A stretch of DNA of 64,000 nucleotides from assembly GCA_009733575.1 (NCBI GenBank), contig ML769397.1, positions 1-64,000 on the forward strand, written 5' to 3'. This DNA comes from Gymnopus androsaceus JB14 (Eukaryota; Basidiomycota; Agaricomycetes; Agaricales; Omphalotaceae). Below the pieces are notes generated by a model that was given only the letters and a program-made list of their open reading frames with translations, was not told the origin of the DNA and made no database searches. Below are positions 11,422-24,645 of the stretch, in pieces. Both the position numbers and the translations under genes were made by a program. How positions within the stretch are numbered: the stretch's first letter is position 1; each line of letters begins with the position of its first letter.

Positions 11422-11860
11422 CCGACATTGCAAATTTAAAAGTTTCAAAAAAAATGACTAGAGGCTGGTACAGGGCAGGCTAATACTTGGCACTGCCCAA
11501 TAATATTTTTTCTTTTATTTTAGGCTCCTTTGAAAGAAGCATAATAACCAATGGCAATTGGTGTCAATTGAACAAAATGATGTTGAAAGATGTCAATTGC
11601 CTCTATTAATGTTGATGGTGTCAATTGCCTACCATAGTGTTTTCCAGGTGTCCAGGGATGGTGAGGGTTGACACTGTTTTACAGCAGTGTCAACTACCAA
11701 CATTATGGTAGGGTACTAGCATCTTGAGGGGTGATCAATAGGTGATGTTGGGCAATAGACATATGCTGGGGGGTTTCGTGATGCAATTGGAAGCATTGAT
11801 GGACACTTCCGATGACTTGGATGACGGTTTAAATGACATTCAAATGATGGATATTTAACT

Positions 11861-12352
11861 TATTTGCTCTTGAAACACTCACTGTATCCCTATTCATGTT
11901 TTTTGTATTGCTTTCGCACTTTCTGACCACTTTTTATCATTTTTATATGCTTTCTGTAGGATTCATAGGCAGAGTAATAGTGTATGTACTTGTATCTTGA
12001 CTTCATGTACTTGGACTGGCACAATTCCAGGTGCCAGGCTAGATATAGCTACTATAAACATTTTTTACAGTCATATGATATAATGCTTTATTCAAGCGTT
12101 ACTATGGTTGTTCGGGATATGCTGGGACCGGGATATGCTGAATTTTGGAAAATCACTCAATTTACACCATTCCCGTTTTTGAGTGCTGACCAGGATTATT
12201 TTACAAGTTTATTAGATAGTATTTATCAATCCTAGATACTTTTCAAGACTGATATTTGAGGTTAGGAGGTATAGTAAATGCAACATCAAAATCATTGACC
12301 TCCATACCCCATCAAAGTTTAAGGAACACTATATATATGAATAGCAAGTGTC
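11861..12352. other. Intergenic, left flank of the LINE
   Basis: AT-rich sequence. One 83-codon open frame (11984-12235) has no recognisable features. Nothing else could be supported. Confidence 0.3.
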
Positions 12353-12365
12353 GAGCTGCGCTGGT
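12353..12365 (+). repeat. LINE target-site duplication, left
   Basis: GAGCTGCGCTGGT, identical to 18456-18468. A perfect 13-bp direct repeat flanks the LINE and marks target-primed integration. Confidence 0.9.
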
Positions 12366-12513
12366 GAGGAGCTTCTTGATCGAGTACTGCCACCATCTTC
12401 TTTGTTCCCACGGTTTTCTTGTAAAATCGGAAGAGCTCAGAAGCCTCGGAGGTCATTGCACTGCGATTGTAGGAGTAAATACTATTCTTCTACACACTAT
12501 AAAACATTCAAAA

Positions 12514-14221
12514 ATGTCCCAACCATCCACCGATACCACCGACTTAGTACAAAGAGCAATAAAAGAGAGGCTGATGAATGAAAATGATAACTATTTCACT
12601 ACATTTCCGGCGCAGATGTTACGCCTTGCGGCAGAACAAATGGTCACGCCAGTTCCAACATTAATGGCTCGGAAAAAGGCATGGGAGCAGATAGAAATCA
12701 TGGCGAAACTGTTGCGGGGTCAGGTATGGAGGAGCAGGGAGGATGGACTCAGAGAGGAACTGGTCAAAGCGGTAATGGAGAAAGTGGAGGAACGAATAGG
12801 TGGGGTGCAGGAATGGGCAAGTGAAAGCACCAAAGTACTGAAGGAGGCAGTTGCGGAGCTGGGGCGCGTGGCAAAGAAGGTGGATGCGGCACCAGGGAAA
12901 GCAGGAATGCAAGCACCGCCAGGAGATGCGCCAGAGGAGGGTGAGATCCCATCGTACCCAATGTCTTATGCACATGCAGTCCAGACTGGCAACATCACAT
13001 CCCAGATACAACAACCCAAACACAATGCAGTCATCCAAGCAGGAAGAATGATAGACAGGAAGTTTGTCATCAGGTCCGAAACGGAAGATGACTGGACACT
13101 ATCCGAAGCAGTCCTGCTAGCTAAAGCAAACCATGCCCTAGAGCTGGTCCTAGCCGAGGAAGGGGAGGAGAAGGATGTGAAGAGAGTTGTTGCCGTACAA
13201 AAGATACGGGAAATGGGATGGTTTGTGTGATGCGGACAGTTGAGGAGATGATTTGGTTGAGGTCAGGTGGCAGGCTTGACAAATTCACTAATGGATGGGG
13301 ATCCACAGCAAAAGCCAAGCCAAACTACTACAGAGTTTTGGTCGAGCTTGTTCCTGTCGAGGCATCCCTTGAGATTGGGTCATACAAAGCAGTGGAGAAA
13401 GACTCGGACCTACCACGCGACTCCATAGCAGCGATGGACTGGGCAAAAAGCCAGAAAAGAGGAAGCAGGACCAAAAAGTAGCACACATCCTTGTTGCATT
13501 CAACACTCGCGAAGCAGCAAACCAGGTCATTGCCAAGGGAATGACAGTAGCAGGCAAATGGGTCTATGGGCAGCGAGACCAGAGGGATCCCCTGCAATGC
13601 ATGAAATGTCAGCAGTTTGGTCACATCGCTAAGGAGTGCAACTCCGAACGTGACATCTGTGGAAGGTGTGATGGTGAACACCCCATGCAGACATGTACCG
13701 CGCATCACGACGGCTTCTACTGTGCAGTTTGCAAGCTGGCAGGGCATGCCGCAACAGACAGGAATTGTCCATCCCTTCTGAACAGGCTCCAGGAAACCTC
13801 CCAACGCAACCCTGACCGGAACTACCGCTTCTATGTTACCGAGCACCCAGAGACGTGGATCAGAGAGGAGGAAGCACCAGAGCCCAGACCGGATGAAGGA
13901 TGGAGACTAGAGTTGAGGAAGGGTTATGATGAGAACTGGAGGACGGTGCAGAGGGGAAATGGAAGGGGTCGACTCGCAGGGGGGATGGCTGACCAAGGAG
14001 GAGGATCTCAGAAATCGATACCAGTGGGACAAGGAGGACAGGGAGCTCGAATGAAAACAACCCCAATAGCACCGAGACAGCAAGGCCCCATTCACCGCTA
14101 CTTCTCGCAATCCCAAACTCGCTCTGGACCTGCTGGCGAGCCATCATCTACACAACAAGACTGGGGAGGCAGAATGAATGACGTGTTTGACGCGTCTGAT
14201 GCCACGCAACCCTCTAGATGA
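12514..14221 (+). pseudogene. LINE ORF1 (gag-like zinc-knuckle protein), two frameshifts
   Basis: The start ATG at 12514 begins MSQPSTDTTDLV. The frame is open to 13230, continues shifted through about 13250-13480, then shifts again to 13541-14221. The middle has a coiled-coil-like Glu/Lys-rich part (about residues 80-140). The C-terminal part has three CCHC-type knuckles: CMKCQQFGHIAKEC, CGRCDGEHPMQTC and CAVCKLAGHAATDRNC (about 13600-13770). ORF1 proteins of this group bind the element RNA. The tail is Arg/Gly/Gln-rich. Confidence 0.85.
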
Positions 14222-14266
14222 GAGATGCCAGGTACCAGCAAACATTGAGAGGACAGACTCACCATT

Positions 14267-17200
14267 ATGCAATTAAACACAAACAAATCTGACATCTCCA
14301 CACACGATTTCCTCCATGGCAAAGGCGGTAACGCTGGAATTGTAGCCATCCAGGAACCTCACATCGACTTCCTGGGAAACGCAAGACCCCCTCCCCACCA
14401 CATAACAATCTACCCCATTAACCACAAACAACAGTACAAAGAGACCCCTACAAGATCCATCCTCCTCGTCAACTCGAAAATCTCCACGGGGTCCTGGACC
14501 CAGCTTCGAATCAATAGCCCAGATGTCACAGCTATCCAGATGACTACCGAAATTGGTACAATCCGTATCTTCAATATATACAATGACTGTGGAAACGATG
14601 AAGCAATACTCAGCGTTCAGCGTTGGATACAGAGCCGGAAGCCAGAAACGTACCAAAGGCCCCCCTCCACTCGATATGGCTAGGAGACTTTAATAGACAT
14701 CACCCGATGTGGGACGATCCTGCCAATCACCAATTATTCACAACCCAAAACCTAGATGCCGCCCAACCCCTAATCTGTATGCTTGCCGAATTCCAACTGC
14801 ACATGGTACTCCCAGAAGCCCTACCAACCCTACAGTCCCACGTCTGGAAGACATACACTAGAGTCTGATAATGTCTTCTGTATGGAAGGATTGGTTGACC
14901 AGGTAGTTCGTTGTGATACCCTACCGGAGCACAGGCTGGTGAAAACAGATCATATTCCTATTGTGAGCATCTTTGATGTGCGAGTGCAGGAGGCAGAAAA
15001 GCAAGAGAGGCGCAACTGGAAACTAGTTGACTGGGAAAGCTTCCGGGAAAAGCTCGCTGAGGAGCTTGCAAAAGTAGGTGAACCGAAGGAGATTGACGAG
15101 GTCGACAAGCTGTGGAGAGTGCTGAACCAATTGCACTCGATAGTCGAAAAGGTGGTAATAGACGAGGTCCCACTGGTAAAAACAAGCCCAAACCAAAGGA
15201 GATGGTGGATGCAAGAACTGGGAGCGATGAAGAAGGTGAAAAAAAACTTGGAAAAGCGCTCGTATAGAAAGAGGATGGAACCCAATCACCCAGTCCATGA
15301 GGAGTACAGAAGGATGCACCAGACATTCTCGGCGGAGGTAAAGAGGGCGAAAGCAGACAAGTGGGTTGAATATATGGCGGAGGCAGACTCAAGGTTCAAT
15401 GTGGGGGATCGGAAAGATGGTGGAAGCGGAGCCGAGAGATGGTGGTCGAGCGAGGATCCCGGAACTGGTGGTGAAAGACCAGATGGGCAGGGACAAATCA
15501 TACACAAGTAATGAGGATAAACAGAGTATATTTGAGGAGGCTTTCTTTCCACCACCACCCAAGACATCGTCCGTGCCAGATCACCCCGCCTACCCACCCC
15601 CAGTCTGGAACTTTGTCCCACCGACCAACAGGATGGTAGCGAATGCCATACGCCGTATGAAAAACGGCAAAGCAACCAGGCCCGGAACCATCCCCAATGA
15701 CCTTTTCAAAAGATGTTCAGACATCATAGTCCCTCATTTGGGACCAATCTATCGCGCAACTTTCAACCTCGGAGTCTACCCAGATGACTGGTCGCTCATT
15801 GACACACTGGTGTTCCGCAAACCAGGAAAGCCACACTATCGCAGACGCAATGCATGGAGACCAATTGCTCTGTCCAATGGTCATGGCCAACTCGCAAACA
15901 GTCTTCTAGCGGATATGTTGACGACAAAGGCAGAACTACTCGGCCTCCTCCCAGCCCTCCAGTTTGGAGCATGACCAGGGCGGAGCACAACTGACTCTAT
16001 CCATCTCATGGTGGACCGTATTAAACAACTGTGGAGAGAAGGGAATGTCGTCTCCGTGCTCTTCATGGATGTGAAGGGAGTGTTCCCTAGTGTCGATCTT
16101 GAGATGATGTATCACGAACTCAGACTACTGGGAGTTCCGCAGGAGATAGTTGACTGGCTGAAAAGACAATACACCAACCGTTTTACAAGAATCAGGTTTG
16201 ACGATTACGTCTCAGAGCCCATCAGAATTCTCGGAGGCGAGGACCAAGGTGACCCCAATGTGGGGATTGGGTACATCTTGTACGCTGCTGGCCTACTGAG
16301 GAGGTTCAAAGGAAGAAACAATGAAGAGGGATATGGATTCATGGACAATGTGGTGGCCCTGAAGTGGGGAAAGGATGTAGAGTGAATACACGAGGAGCTA
16401 GGAGAGACGATGGAGAGAGAGGGAGGGGTCCTAGAATGGGCGAAACAGCACAACTGTTCATTTGGGGTCGATAAGTTCAAACTCGTCGACTTCACAAGGC
16501 GAAGGAAACACACACCAGGACAGACAAAGACCGAACTAATCCGAGGGCCGGGGGTGATGATTGGGTCTTTCGAAGTGAAGTCAGAAGCGCATGCACCATT
16601 CCTGGGAGTCCTAATGGATCAGGCACTCCGATGGAAAGAGCAACATGCTGTTATGCTAAAACGAGGCCAGGGCTGGATCACCAACTTCCGCCGATTGTCG
16701 AAAATGAAAGACGGGATGGCAGGCCAACACATTCGACAATTCTACAAGTCCAAAGCAATCATGAGAATGCTATATGCTGCCCATGTTGTATTGGTCCCAC
16801 AGCAAAAAAACAACTCAATCGCACCCTGCGCAATAGTCAAACGGCTAACGGCAATACAGAGACAAGCGGCCATCCTAATCTCTGGAGCTATGTCAACAAC
16901 AGCTACCAATATCCTAAACATACATGCCGCCCTTCTACCTATGCCACTAGAAATCCAACAACAATGTCAGCGAGCAGCAACGCGACTATGCACATTGCCC
17001 GAAACTCACCCTCTGGCACCCCGAATCACAAACGCAGCTCGAAACTCCCGCCGTACCCGCCACTTCTCCCCCCTCCACAACCTGATGCGCGCGTTCGGAT
17101 TGAAACCAAAGTCAGTTGAGAAAAAACTGGCTGTCCGATATGAAGCGAGCTGGGACCCAGACCTTGAAATCCGGATCTGCAAAGATAAGGAAGAAGCAAT

Positions 17201-18176
17201 CAAGTTACTGGAGGAAGATGACGCCGATCTACAAGCCTTTGGAGATGGGTCAGGATATAAAGGAGGTGTTGGAGCTGCGGCAGTCCTCTATAGAGATGGG
17301 GAAGAGATAGAGACAGTAAGGTTCAGGTTAGGATCAGATGATGATCATGAGGTTTTTGAAGCGGAGATAGTTGGCCTAATCCTATCGCTCCATCTGGCCT
17401 GACGACAACAACAAATAAGGATACTCTCGATTTGGATAGACAACACATCTGCGATTACCGCGACAGACACAGCTACCTCAGGCCCATCCCACTACCTTCT
17501 CAACCGCTTTCATACCCTCCTAGTAGAATTGTGACAGACTCATCCAGCACTCAAAGTTCTAATTTCCTGGGTGCCCGGGCACACAGAAATGGATGGTAAT
17601 GAGAAAGCGGACGCTGAAGCAAAGAAGGCAGCAGTGGGTCGCTCAAGCCCTCGAAAGAAACTCCCTGTACAACTCCATGACCCCCTCCCTAGAAGCCGAA
17701 CATCCATTATCCGAACCTATCGAGCCAGCCTACAAACCCAGCACGACAAAACCTGGCAAAACTCGCCCCGATTTGCGAAGTTCAGTCTGATTGACGCTTC
17801 AGCGGCCACCAAAGCCAGCCGAGCGTACTGGAAACTGTCGCGTAACCTACCGCGTAAACTCCTTTCAATCCTTACACAAATCCGCACTGGGCACATCCCA
17901 CTGAATTCACACCTCCATCGCATCCAACTCGCCGATTCACCAGACTGTCCATGCTGCAAACGACACCCCGAGACTGTATTCCACTATCTTCTCGAATGTC
18001 CCGCACACTGTGCACCACGGAACAGACTCCAAAGGGCAGTAGGCCACGAAAGGTTCAATATGGCCGCGCTACTTACGGACAGTGCAAACCTGAAGCACCT
18101 ATTTCGATTCATCGACCACACGAAGCGCTTTCACCATATAGTTGGAGACTTACCAGAGCTAAAGAATGACGATTAA
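14267..18176 (+). pseudogene. LINE ORF2 (endonuclease-RT-RNase H), disrupted
   Basis: The start is taken at ATG 14267 (MQLNTNKSDIS). Endonuclease motifs are VAIQEPHIDFLG, then WLGDFNRHHPMWD after a frameshift near 14660, and TDHIPI near 14945. RT blocks include RRMKNGKATRPG, LFMDVKGVFPSV and GEDQGDP; the catalytic YXDD box reads FMDN (about 16340), losing one aspartate. RNase H begins FGDGSGYKGGVGAAAV (about 17240), with WIDNTSA and WVPGHTEMDGNEKAD following after a stop at 17401. The protein ends with a C-C-H-C finger (PDCPCCKRHPETVFHYLLECP region). Further breaks lie near 14870, 15510, 15972 and 16383. Confidence 0.88.
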
Positions 18177-18455
18177 CCAATGTGAACTATATTCCTCTCC
18201 CATTTCTCCCATTCCTCTCTATCTGTTTCTTTTCTCAGTCTCTCTCATTTTACATACATACATACCATGCACGGACGCTCTACGACACACTGCTTAATCG
18301 GGCTCTCTCGAGAACTGAATGATGTTGACAGAAATACCTTTACAATGGCCGAACATTACAATACGTACTACGATACACAGCAGATTTTTGCTAACATACG
18401 CTACAGCGCACAGGCGAATAAACATGATTTTAAAAAAATAAATAAATAAATAAAA

Positions 18456-18468
18456 GAGCTGCGCTGGT
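18456..18468 (+). repeat. LINE target-site duplication, right
   Basis: Identical to 12353-12365 and placed immediately after the A-rich tail. Confidence 0.9.
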
Positions 18469-19162
18469 CCAGCCAGAATATATAATGGTAAGATCTTAAA
18501 TCCAAGTTTTCTAAGGAAAATATGAAGAATAGCGTATTGCGCAAACGAAAGACTCGTTGTTCGCCTCTAAGGTTTTTGGCGCGCATCAAAAATCAGCATA
18601 TCCTGGTTTTTGCTCGGGAGACGGCCGATGCGACGAGGAAATTCATGAAAAATCTAATAATCTTAGTTTGAGGGTTTTAAAGGCCTACGAATCGAATGGC
18701 CTAGTCAGATTTCTCATATCTTCACTGGTTGTCCCGCAATGCGATGGTCAGCATATCCTGAACAACCATAGTACATGGAGGAACATGAAGATTGCACGCT
18801 TTGGTGGGGATCAAAAAAATAGGCGCCCGCCATTTGTCAAAGCGGCATTGCCCACTCCCACGCTCAACTGTTTAGGCGAAAGTTTCTCTAACGTCAATTC
18901 GTGCGCATCAACGTGATGATATTGATAACTACAGCTTTGCCTTTCTCAGACTAGGTTGCCGTCCGCTCCTGTATACAAATTGAAATTTAGCTGGCCATGG
19001 CGACTCATTTTTTGCATCATGGAGATTCGAGAACCGGTAAAGAATGTACCGTATGGCGCCATATCTATATCTAGTGGCACGCGCTGGTAACTCGGATCAT
19101 GGAACAGGAGGAAGCTTCGGCCGTCCTTCCATCTTCAACTCGTACCAACATCATCTAGCACG
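18469..19162. other. Intergenic, upstream of the P5C dehydrogenase gene
   Basis: No transposon domain or recognisable gene. A 119-codon open frame (18557-18916) shows no homologous pattern I can name. Presumably it contains the promoter of the downstream gene, but no TATA box stands out. Confidence 0.3.
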
Positions 19163-21235
<2,073 letters not shown>

Positions 21236-21795
21236 GGGATTGGTTGAAATAGACATTGATAATTAAATAACTGTGAATATGGACACCTTGCAAGTACTGT
21301 ATATGTTTTACGCGCACACCAAATAAATGCCTTGCAACAGATCTGGTTTTCGGGTTGGAAGTTGTTGAATTTACTCAGTCGCACAAGTGCATCCTTACGA
21401 GCAGTAACTTACAGTGCAGGTATGAGAGGATGACCTCGCATGCTACTGGTTTATTTAGTTCGCGATGAACACTCCAAAGGATGAGTTCTGATTGAACTTG
21501 GCGATCAAACCATCAGTACTTGTCAATCCCTGCTACCTTCAAAAAAGCTACATATAGGGGAGCTGTTACTTGGCATTAAACTCATGATCACACACACACA
21601 TTTGACTGGGGAAACGAATGATGGGCGGGGTGTACATTGCACACGTTTTGGCATACAAACATCCAGCTAGCACCGAGTTGCTTCTTCTATTCCACATCGA
21701 ATTTCACAATAATTAGTTCAATCCAACTAAAAATCATCAGTCATGAGAAGTTCTGGGGTGAACAAGTTTGAACGGACATTACACGTCGGGCCTCT

Positions 21796-22242
21796 TTAGT
21801 TGGACTGACAGGAGAACGAATTTGCCTTGTTGGAAAACCCAACAACCGAGAGGTCATTGATAGTACCGTTAATTAGCTGCGAACTGCCAGTGCAAGTTGT
21901 AGAGCTGTAAAGGTTCAGAAACCGGCATTGGATGGAATGCGGAAATAAAACTTACGTGAAAAGGGTGCACTCGACACCAGATCCTGTCACGACACTCTTC
22001 ACGTCGTTGGCTTGACCATTAGCGGCGAGATTAGTGCAGCCGACAGGCAAAGTGGTAGCACTCCAGACGAGACAGGTCTCCAAGTTGACCTGGGTGCAGG
22101 TGGTGAGGGCGGTAATAGCATTCGCTGAATCGCTGACAGGACCAACGTTGGCCACGGCAGCAGCAGCAGGCGAGCGAATAACAGCGGAAGACGAGACAAG
22201 GGCCGCGTTCATGAGGGCAAAGAGAGTGATGAACTTGAACAT
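21796..22242 (-). CDS. Small secreted protein, copy 1 (131 aa, 2 exons)
   Basis: Minus-strand exons 22242-21956 and 21904-21796 with a normal GT-AG intron give 131 residues. The N-terminus MFKFITLFALMNAALVSSSA is a clear signal peptide. The mature part is small, with six cysteines (TTC, TCLVW, VGC, VEC, TTC, SCQ) and no motif of a known enzyme. Such proteins in basidiomycetes are candidate apoplastic or wall-associated proteins; the function here is unknown. A close paralog with identical exon structure lies at 49901-50355. Confidence 0.85.
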
Positions 22243-22322
22243 GTCGTGAAGGGTGAGAAGAGGTAAGGAAAAGCTGAGTTGGCTGGGGTTAGCTGGGGTA
22301 TAACCTGGACATTCGTTGGGCT

Positions 22323-22328
22323 TTTATA
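22323..22328 (-). promoter_or_regulatory. TATA box of secreted-protein gene copy 1
   Basis: TATAAA on the minus strand (CCTATAAAAGCC), about 80 bp upstream of the start codon. Sequence and distance are conserved in copy 2 (50436-50441). Confidence 0.6.
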
Positions 22329-23054
22329 GGCAAGAATACTTATTGACACGACCTTGAAGTGAATGGATTACGTTCGTCTTTCGGGAAACCTTCGTGTGGA
22401 TATCATTTTATCTTGTGGCAAATTCGCGGATGTCGCTTCTTCCTTGGCTGGACGCCTATATGAATATGACTCCTTGCATGACAGGCATTGCGGTACGCTG
22501 GTATTGTTTCCTAGTATACAAAAAAGTCAGGCTTTATATGCTCGAAAGAGATTGGACCATTACCTATCATTGCATCCTGAAGAGTCGTTCCAATATTCCG
22601 CGCGAATTTTTTCTAGTAATGCTCTCGCCAAAAATGAGCACTGAGAGTCTGATCATAGAGGATCATAGGCATATCGATGCCCCACCATCTATGGTTTATC
22701 GGGAATCACGTGCGTCTTTAAGTAGTGCCAAGCAGAAATTTGTAACTTTCCGTGCTGACTTGTCAATCCTCCCCTACAGTCCCAGATTGCCCAAGTACCT
22801 TCGGGACTCCTGTCCCGCTGAATGACAGAACATCGCTTGAAAGTCTTTACAAGGATAGGAAGAATGGCGCACCTTGGGTAGCAAAGCGAGTGGTCTATGA
22901 ATCAATGATTCGATTGAAAAGCTGTATCCATTCAGTGCTTGGCACTATCTTTACTGTCCCCAAGATTACCAATGAACACCGCTCAAGCAGACATACCGAC
23001 GTCAAATCGATGATTTCCATCCGCGAATTCTGGCCATGGGGACTCATTTTGCTT

Positions 23055-24600
23055 GGCAGGCAGAGATCGATGCCGCTGCATACAAATTAACCTGACTCTT
23101 GAATCAGTTGACTGATTTCCTGCGATTCGGCGTGAAATATGTTGAGGATTTGACGCTCAGCAACCAGGGAAGAACTTTGCTAGGGCATGGAAGTGTGTGT
23201 AGTCTTTCATCTCTCCTCGGAAATGTTTTTGACGCGTCTTTTCCTCCAGCCGACTCGAATTCCGACCTCTTGGGGGTTCGTGTTTGTCGTAACACCCTTC
23301 AACTTCACCGCTATTGGAGGTAACCTCCGCGCAACACCTGCTCTCGTCGGAGATGTTGTCGTTTGGAAGCCTTCCCCTGCCGCTACCTACTCCATTCACC
23401 GAATCTTCACTGCATTCCTCCTGGTGTTGTCCAATTTCTTCCAGAAGTCGTCACTCAAGCTATTAGTCACAAGAGTTTCGCCGCACTCAACTTCACCGGA
23501 AGCACCTTCATCTTCAAAAAGCTATGGAAAGACATCGCCGCAAACATGGACAAGTACAAAGGTTATCCAAGGGTTGTTGGTGAGACTGGAGGAAAAAACT
23601 TTCACGTCATGCACAAGTCTGCTGAAATCCGGAACGCGGTGATTCAGAGTATTCGTGGTGCTTTTGAATACCAAGGCGAGTAATCTGCATGTCTATCTCT
23701 CTTTATCGATCAACCCTTCTATCAGGTCAAAAGCGCTCAGTACTATCCCGTCTCTATGTCTCTTCTTCAGTTTGGACGGGTGGCTTCGAGGACCAGCTGT
23801 TGTCAGAAATTTCCAAGATCAAAGTCGGATCGCCTTTAGAATGTGGCAATTTTCTGGGTCCAGTCATCGGACGTCCTGCTTTTGACAAGATCATGTCGTA
23901 CATCCAGAAAGCTAAGGATGCCGGAGCTGAGATCCTCACTGGTGGCACTGGTGGGTATTTTATATGTTTCTCCTCGATATCTTGCTTCCTGACGCGTATT
24001 CGAATAGGTGACGGTTCGAAAGGCTACTTCGTCCAACCAACGGTTATTCTCACCAAAGACCCGCGTATGGTAACCATGGTCGAGGAGATCTTTGGTCCTA
24101 TCCTCACAGTAGATTATCTCGACGAAATTTTCCATCTCGAGAACTCACTAAATAGGCCTACGTCTTCGACGACGAAGATTATGAAAAAACCTTGGAATTG
24201 ATTGATACTACCACTGAATACGGCCTAACTGGCGCAATGTATGTACTAGATCTTTCTTCTATCGGATACCGACTAATCTCCTTAGCTTCACCTCTGAACG
24301 TAAAGCCCTCATCACGGCTACCAACGCCCTCCGCAACGCCGCAGGAAATGTCTACTATAACGAAAAATGCACAGGCGCTGTTGCCGGTCAACAGCCTTTC
24401 GGTGATGCACGCGCAAGTGGAACAAACGACAAGGCAGGAGTATGAGTATTTTCTACAGGTTTGTCAGCGCGAGAAGTATCTGGTTGAAATGTGCATTTGG
24501 ACACTTTGCAAGTACTGCATGTATTTTATGCACATGAACAAATCCGGTCTTCAGGATGTCCGGAAGTTACTGAAGCCCAAAATTGCTATATATATGTAGT
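23055..24600 (+). pseudogene. P5C dehydrogenase second copy, degenerate
   Basis: Collinear with 19700-21300, beginning within the third exon (GCAGAGATCGATGCCGCTGC) and continuing past the end of the coding region. It lacks the start codon and first two exons. It has lost codons in the middle (around 23390-23440) and has frameshifts near 23150 and 23400. It has also lost a block of about 65 bp encoding the C-terminus (junction near 24480). The catalytic Cys exon and the GC-donor intron are still recognisable. The true stop is gone. It directly follows the segmental duplication block. Confidence 0.88.
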
Positions 24601-24645
24601 AGTGCTCGATCTGCGCAAGTCCTGAGTCTTCAACATTTTTTCTTC

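Larger units (their letters stand above)
10290..11770. mobile_element. Inverted-repeat element with CAATTGACACC subterminal motifs
   Basis: The left arm (about 10290-10490) and right arm (about 11545-11770) are imperfect reverse complements. Both are built from the words CAATTGACACC and ATCTTTCAACAT, spaced irregularly, with outer parts reading GTGTCTATTG. This resembles subterminal repeats of DNA transposons. It separates the last short acidic exon of the broken host protein from the rest. Exact termini and target duplication could not be fixed. Confidence 0.45.
4228..11860 (+). pseudogene. Unclassified multi-copy basidiomycete protein, split by several insertions
   Basis: Five blocks read as one ancestral protein. 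They are 4237-4702 (KEGGIYGLFQLGCEI, then STDGTTMHRITRKCRHITL), 6436-6630 spliced to about 6680-6880, about 6880-7233 (frame-shifted), 9069-10190, and a short acidic tail at about 11780-11860 ending DIQMMDI. The C-terminal part has a lysine/alanine-rich coiled-coil (ARKKVEDTARKKADELQ, about 9810-9860). From memory this matches a large family of uncharacterised proteins found in many copies in agaricomycete genomes; no enzymatic motif was recognised and no function is assigned. The interruptions are the solo LTR plus repeats (4703-6435), the 1.8 kb LTR-like repeat (7234-9068) and the inverted-repeat element (about 10290-11770). Stops and frameshifts also occur between insertions. Confidence 0.7.
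12366..18455 (+). mobile_element. Full-length non-LTR retrotransposon (LINE, Tad-like)
   Basis: About 6.1 kb flanked by an identical 13-bp duplication and ending in an A-rich tail (TAAAAAAATAAATAAATAAA). It has a 148-bp 5' leader, ORF1 with three zinc knuckles, and ORF2 with AP-type endonuclease, reverse transcriptase, RNase H and a C-terminal Cys/His finger. This domain order, with RNase H after RT, fits the I/Tad group common in fungi. Both ORFs carry frameshifts and stops, and the RT catalytic box is changed, so this copy is dead although structurally complete. Confidence 0.92.
21430..23040. repeat. Segmental duplication, left copy
   Basis: The secreted-protein gene together with downstream and upstream sequence is repeated at about 49500-51290 in the same orientation. 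Shared landmarks outside the gene include CATCCAGCTAGCAC, GGATTACGTTCGTCTTTCGG, and AACCAATGAACACC or its close variant followed by ATACCGACGTCAAA. Identity is high near the gene and drops outward, with indels. The region 22330-23040 holds no recognisable gene of its own. Confidence 0.8.

Noticed and set aside
11400..11460. Functional tRNA gene
   Set aside because: Only a B-box match is present; there is no A box or cloverleaf.
12661..13038. Minus-strand frames across the LINE (12661-13038, 13328-13846, 14273-14656, 15286-15675)
   Set aside because: All lie opposite well-supported LINE domains and show low-complexity composition caused by antisense reading.
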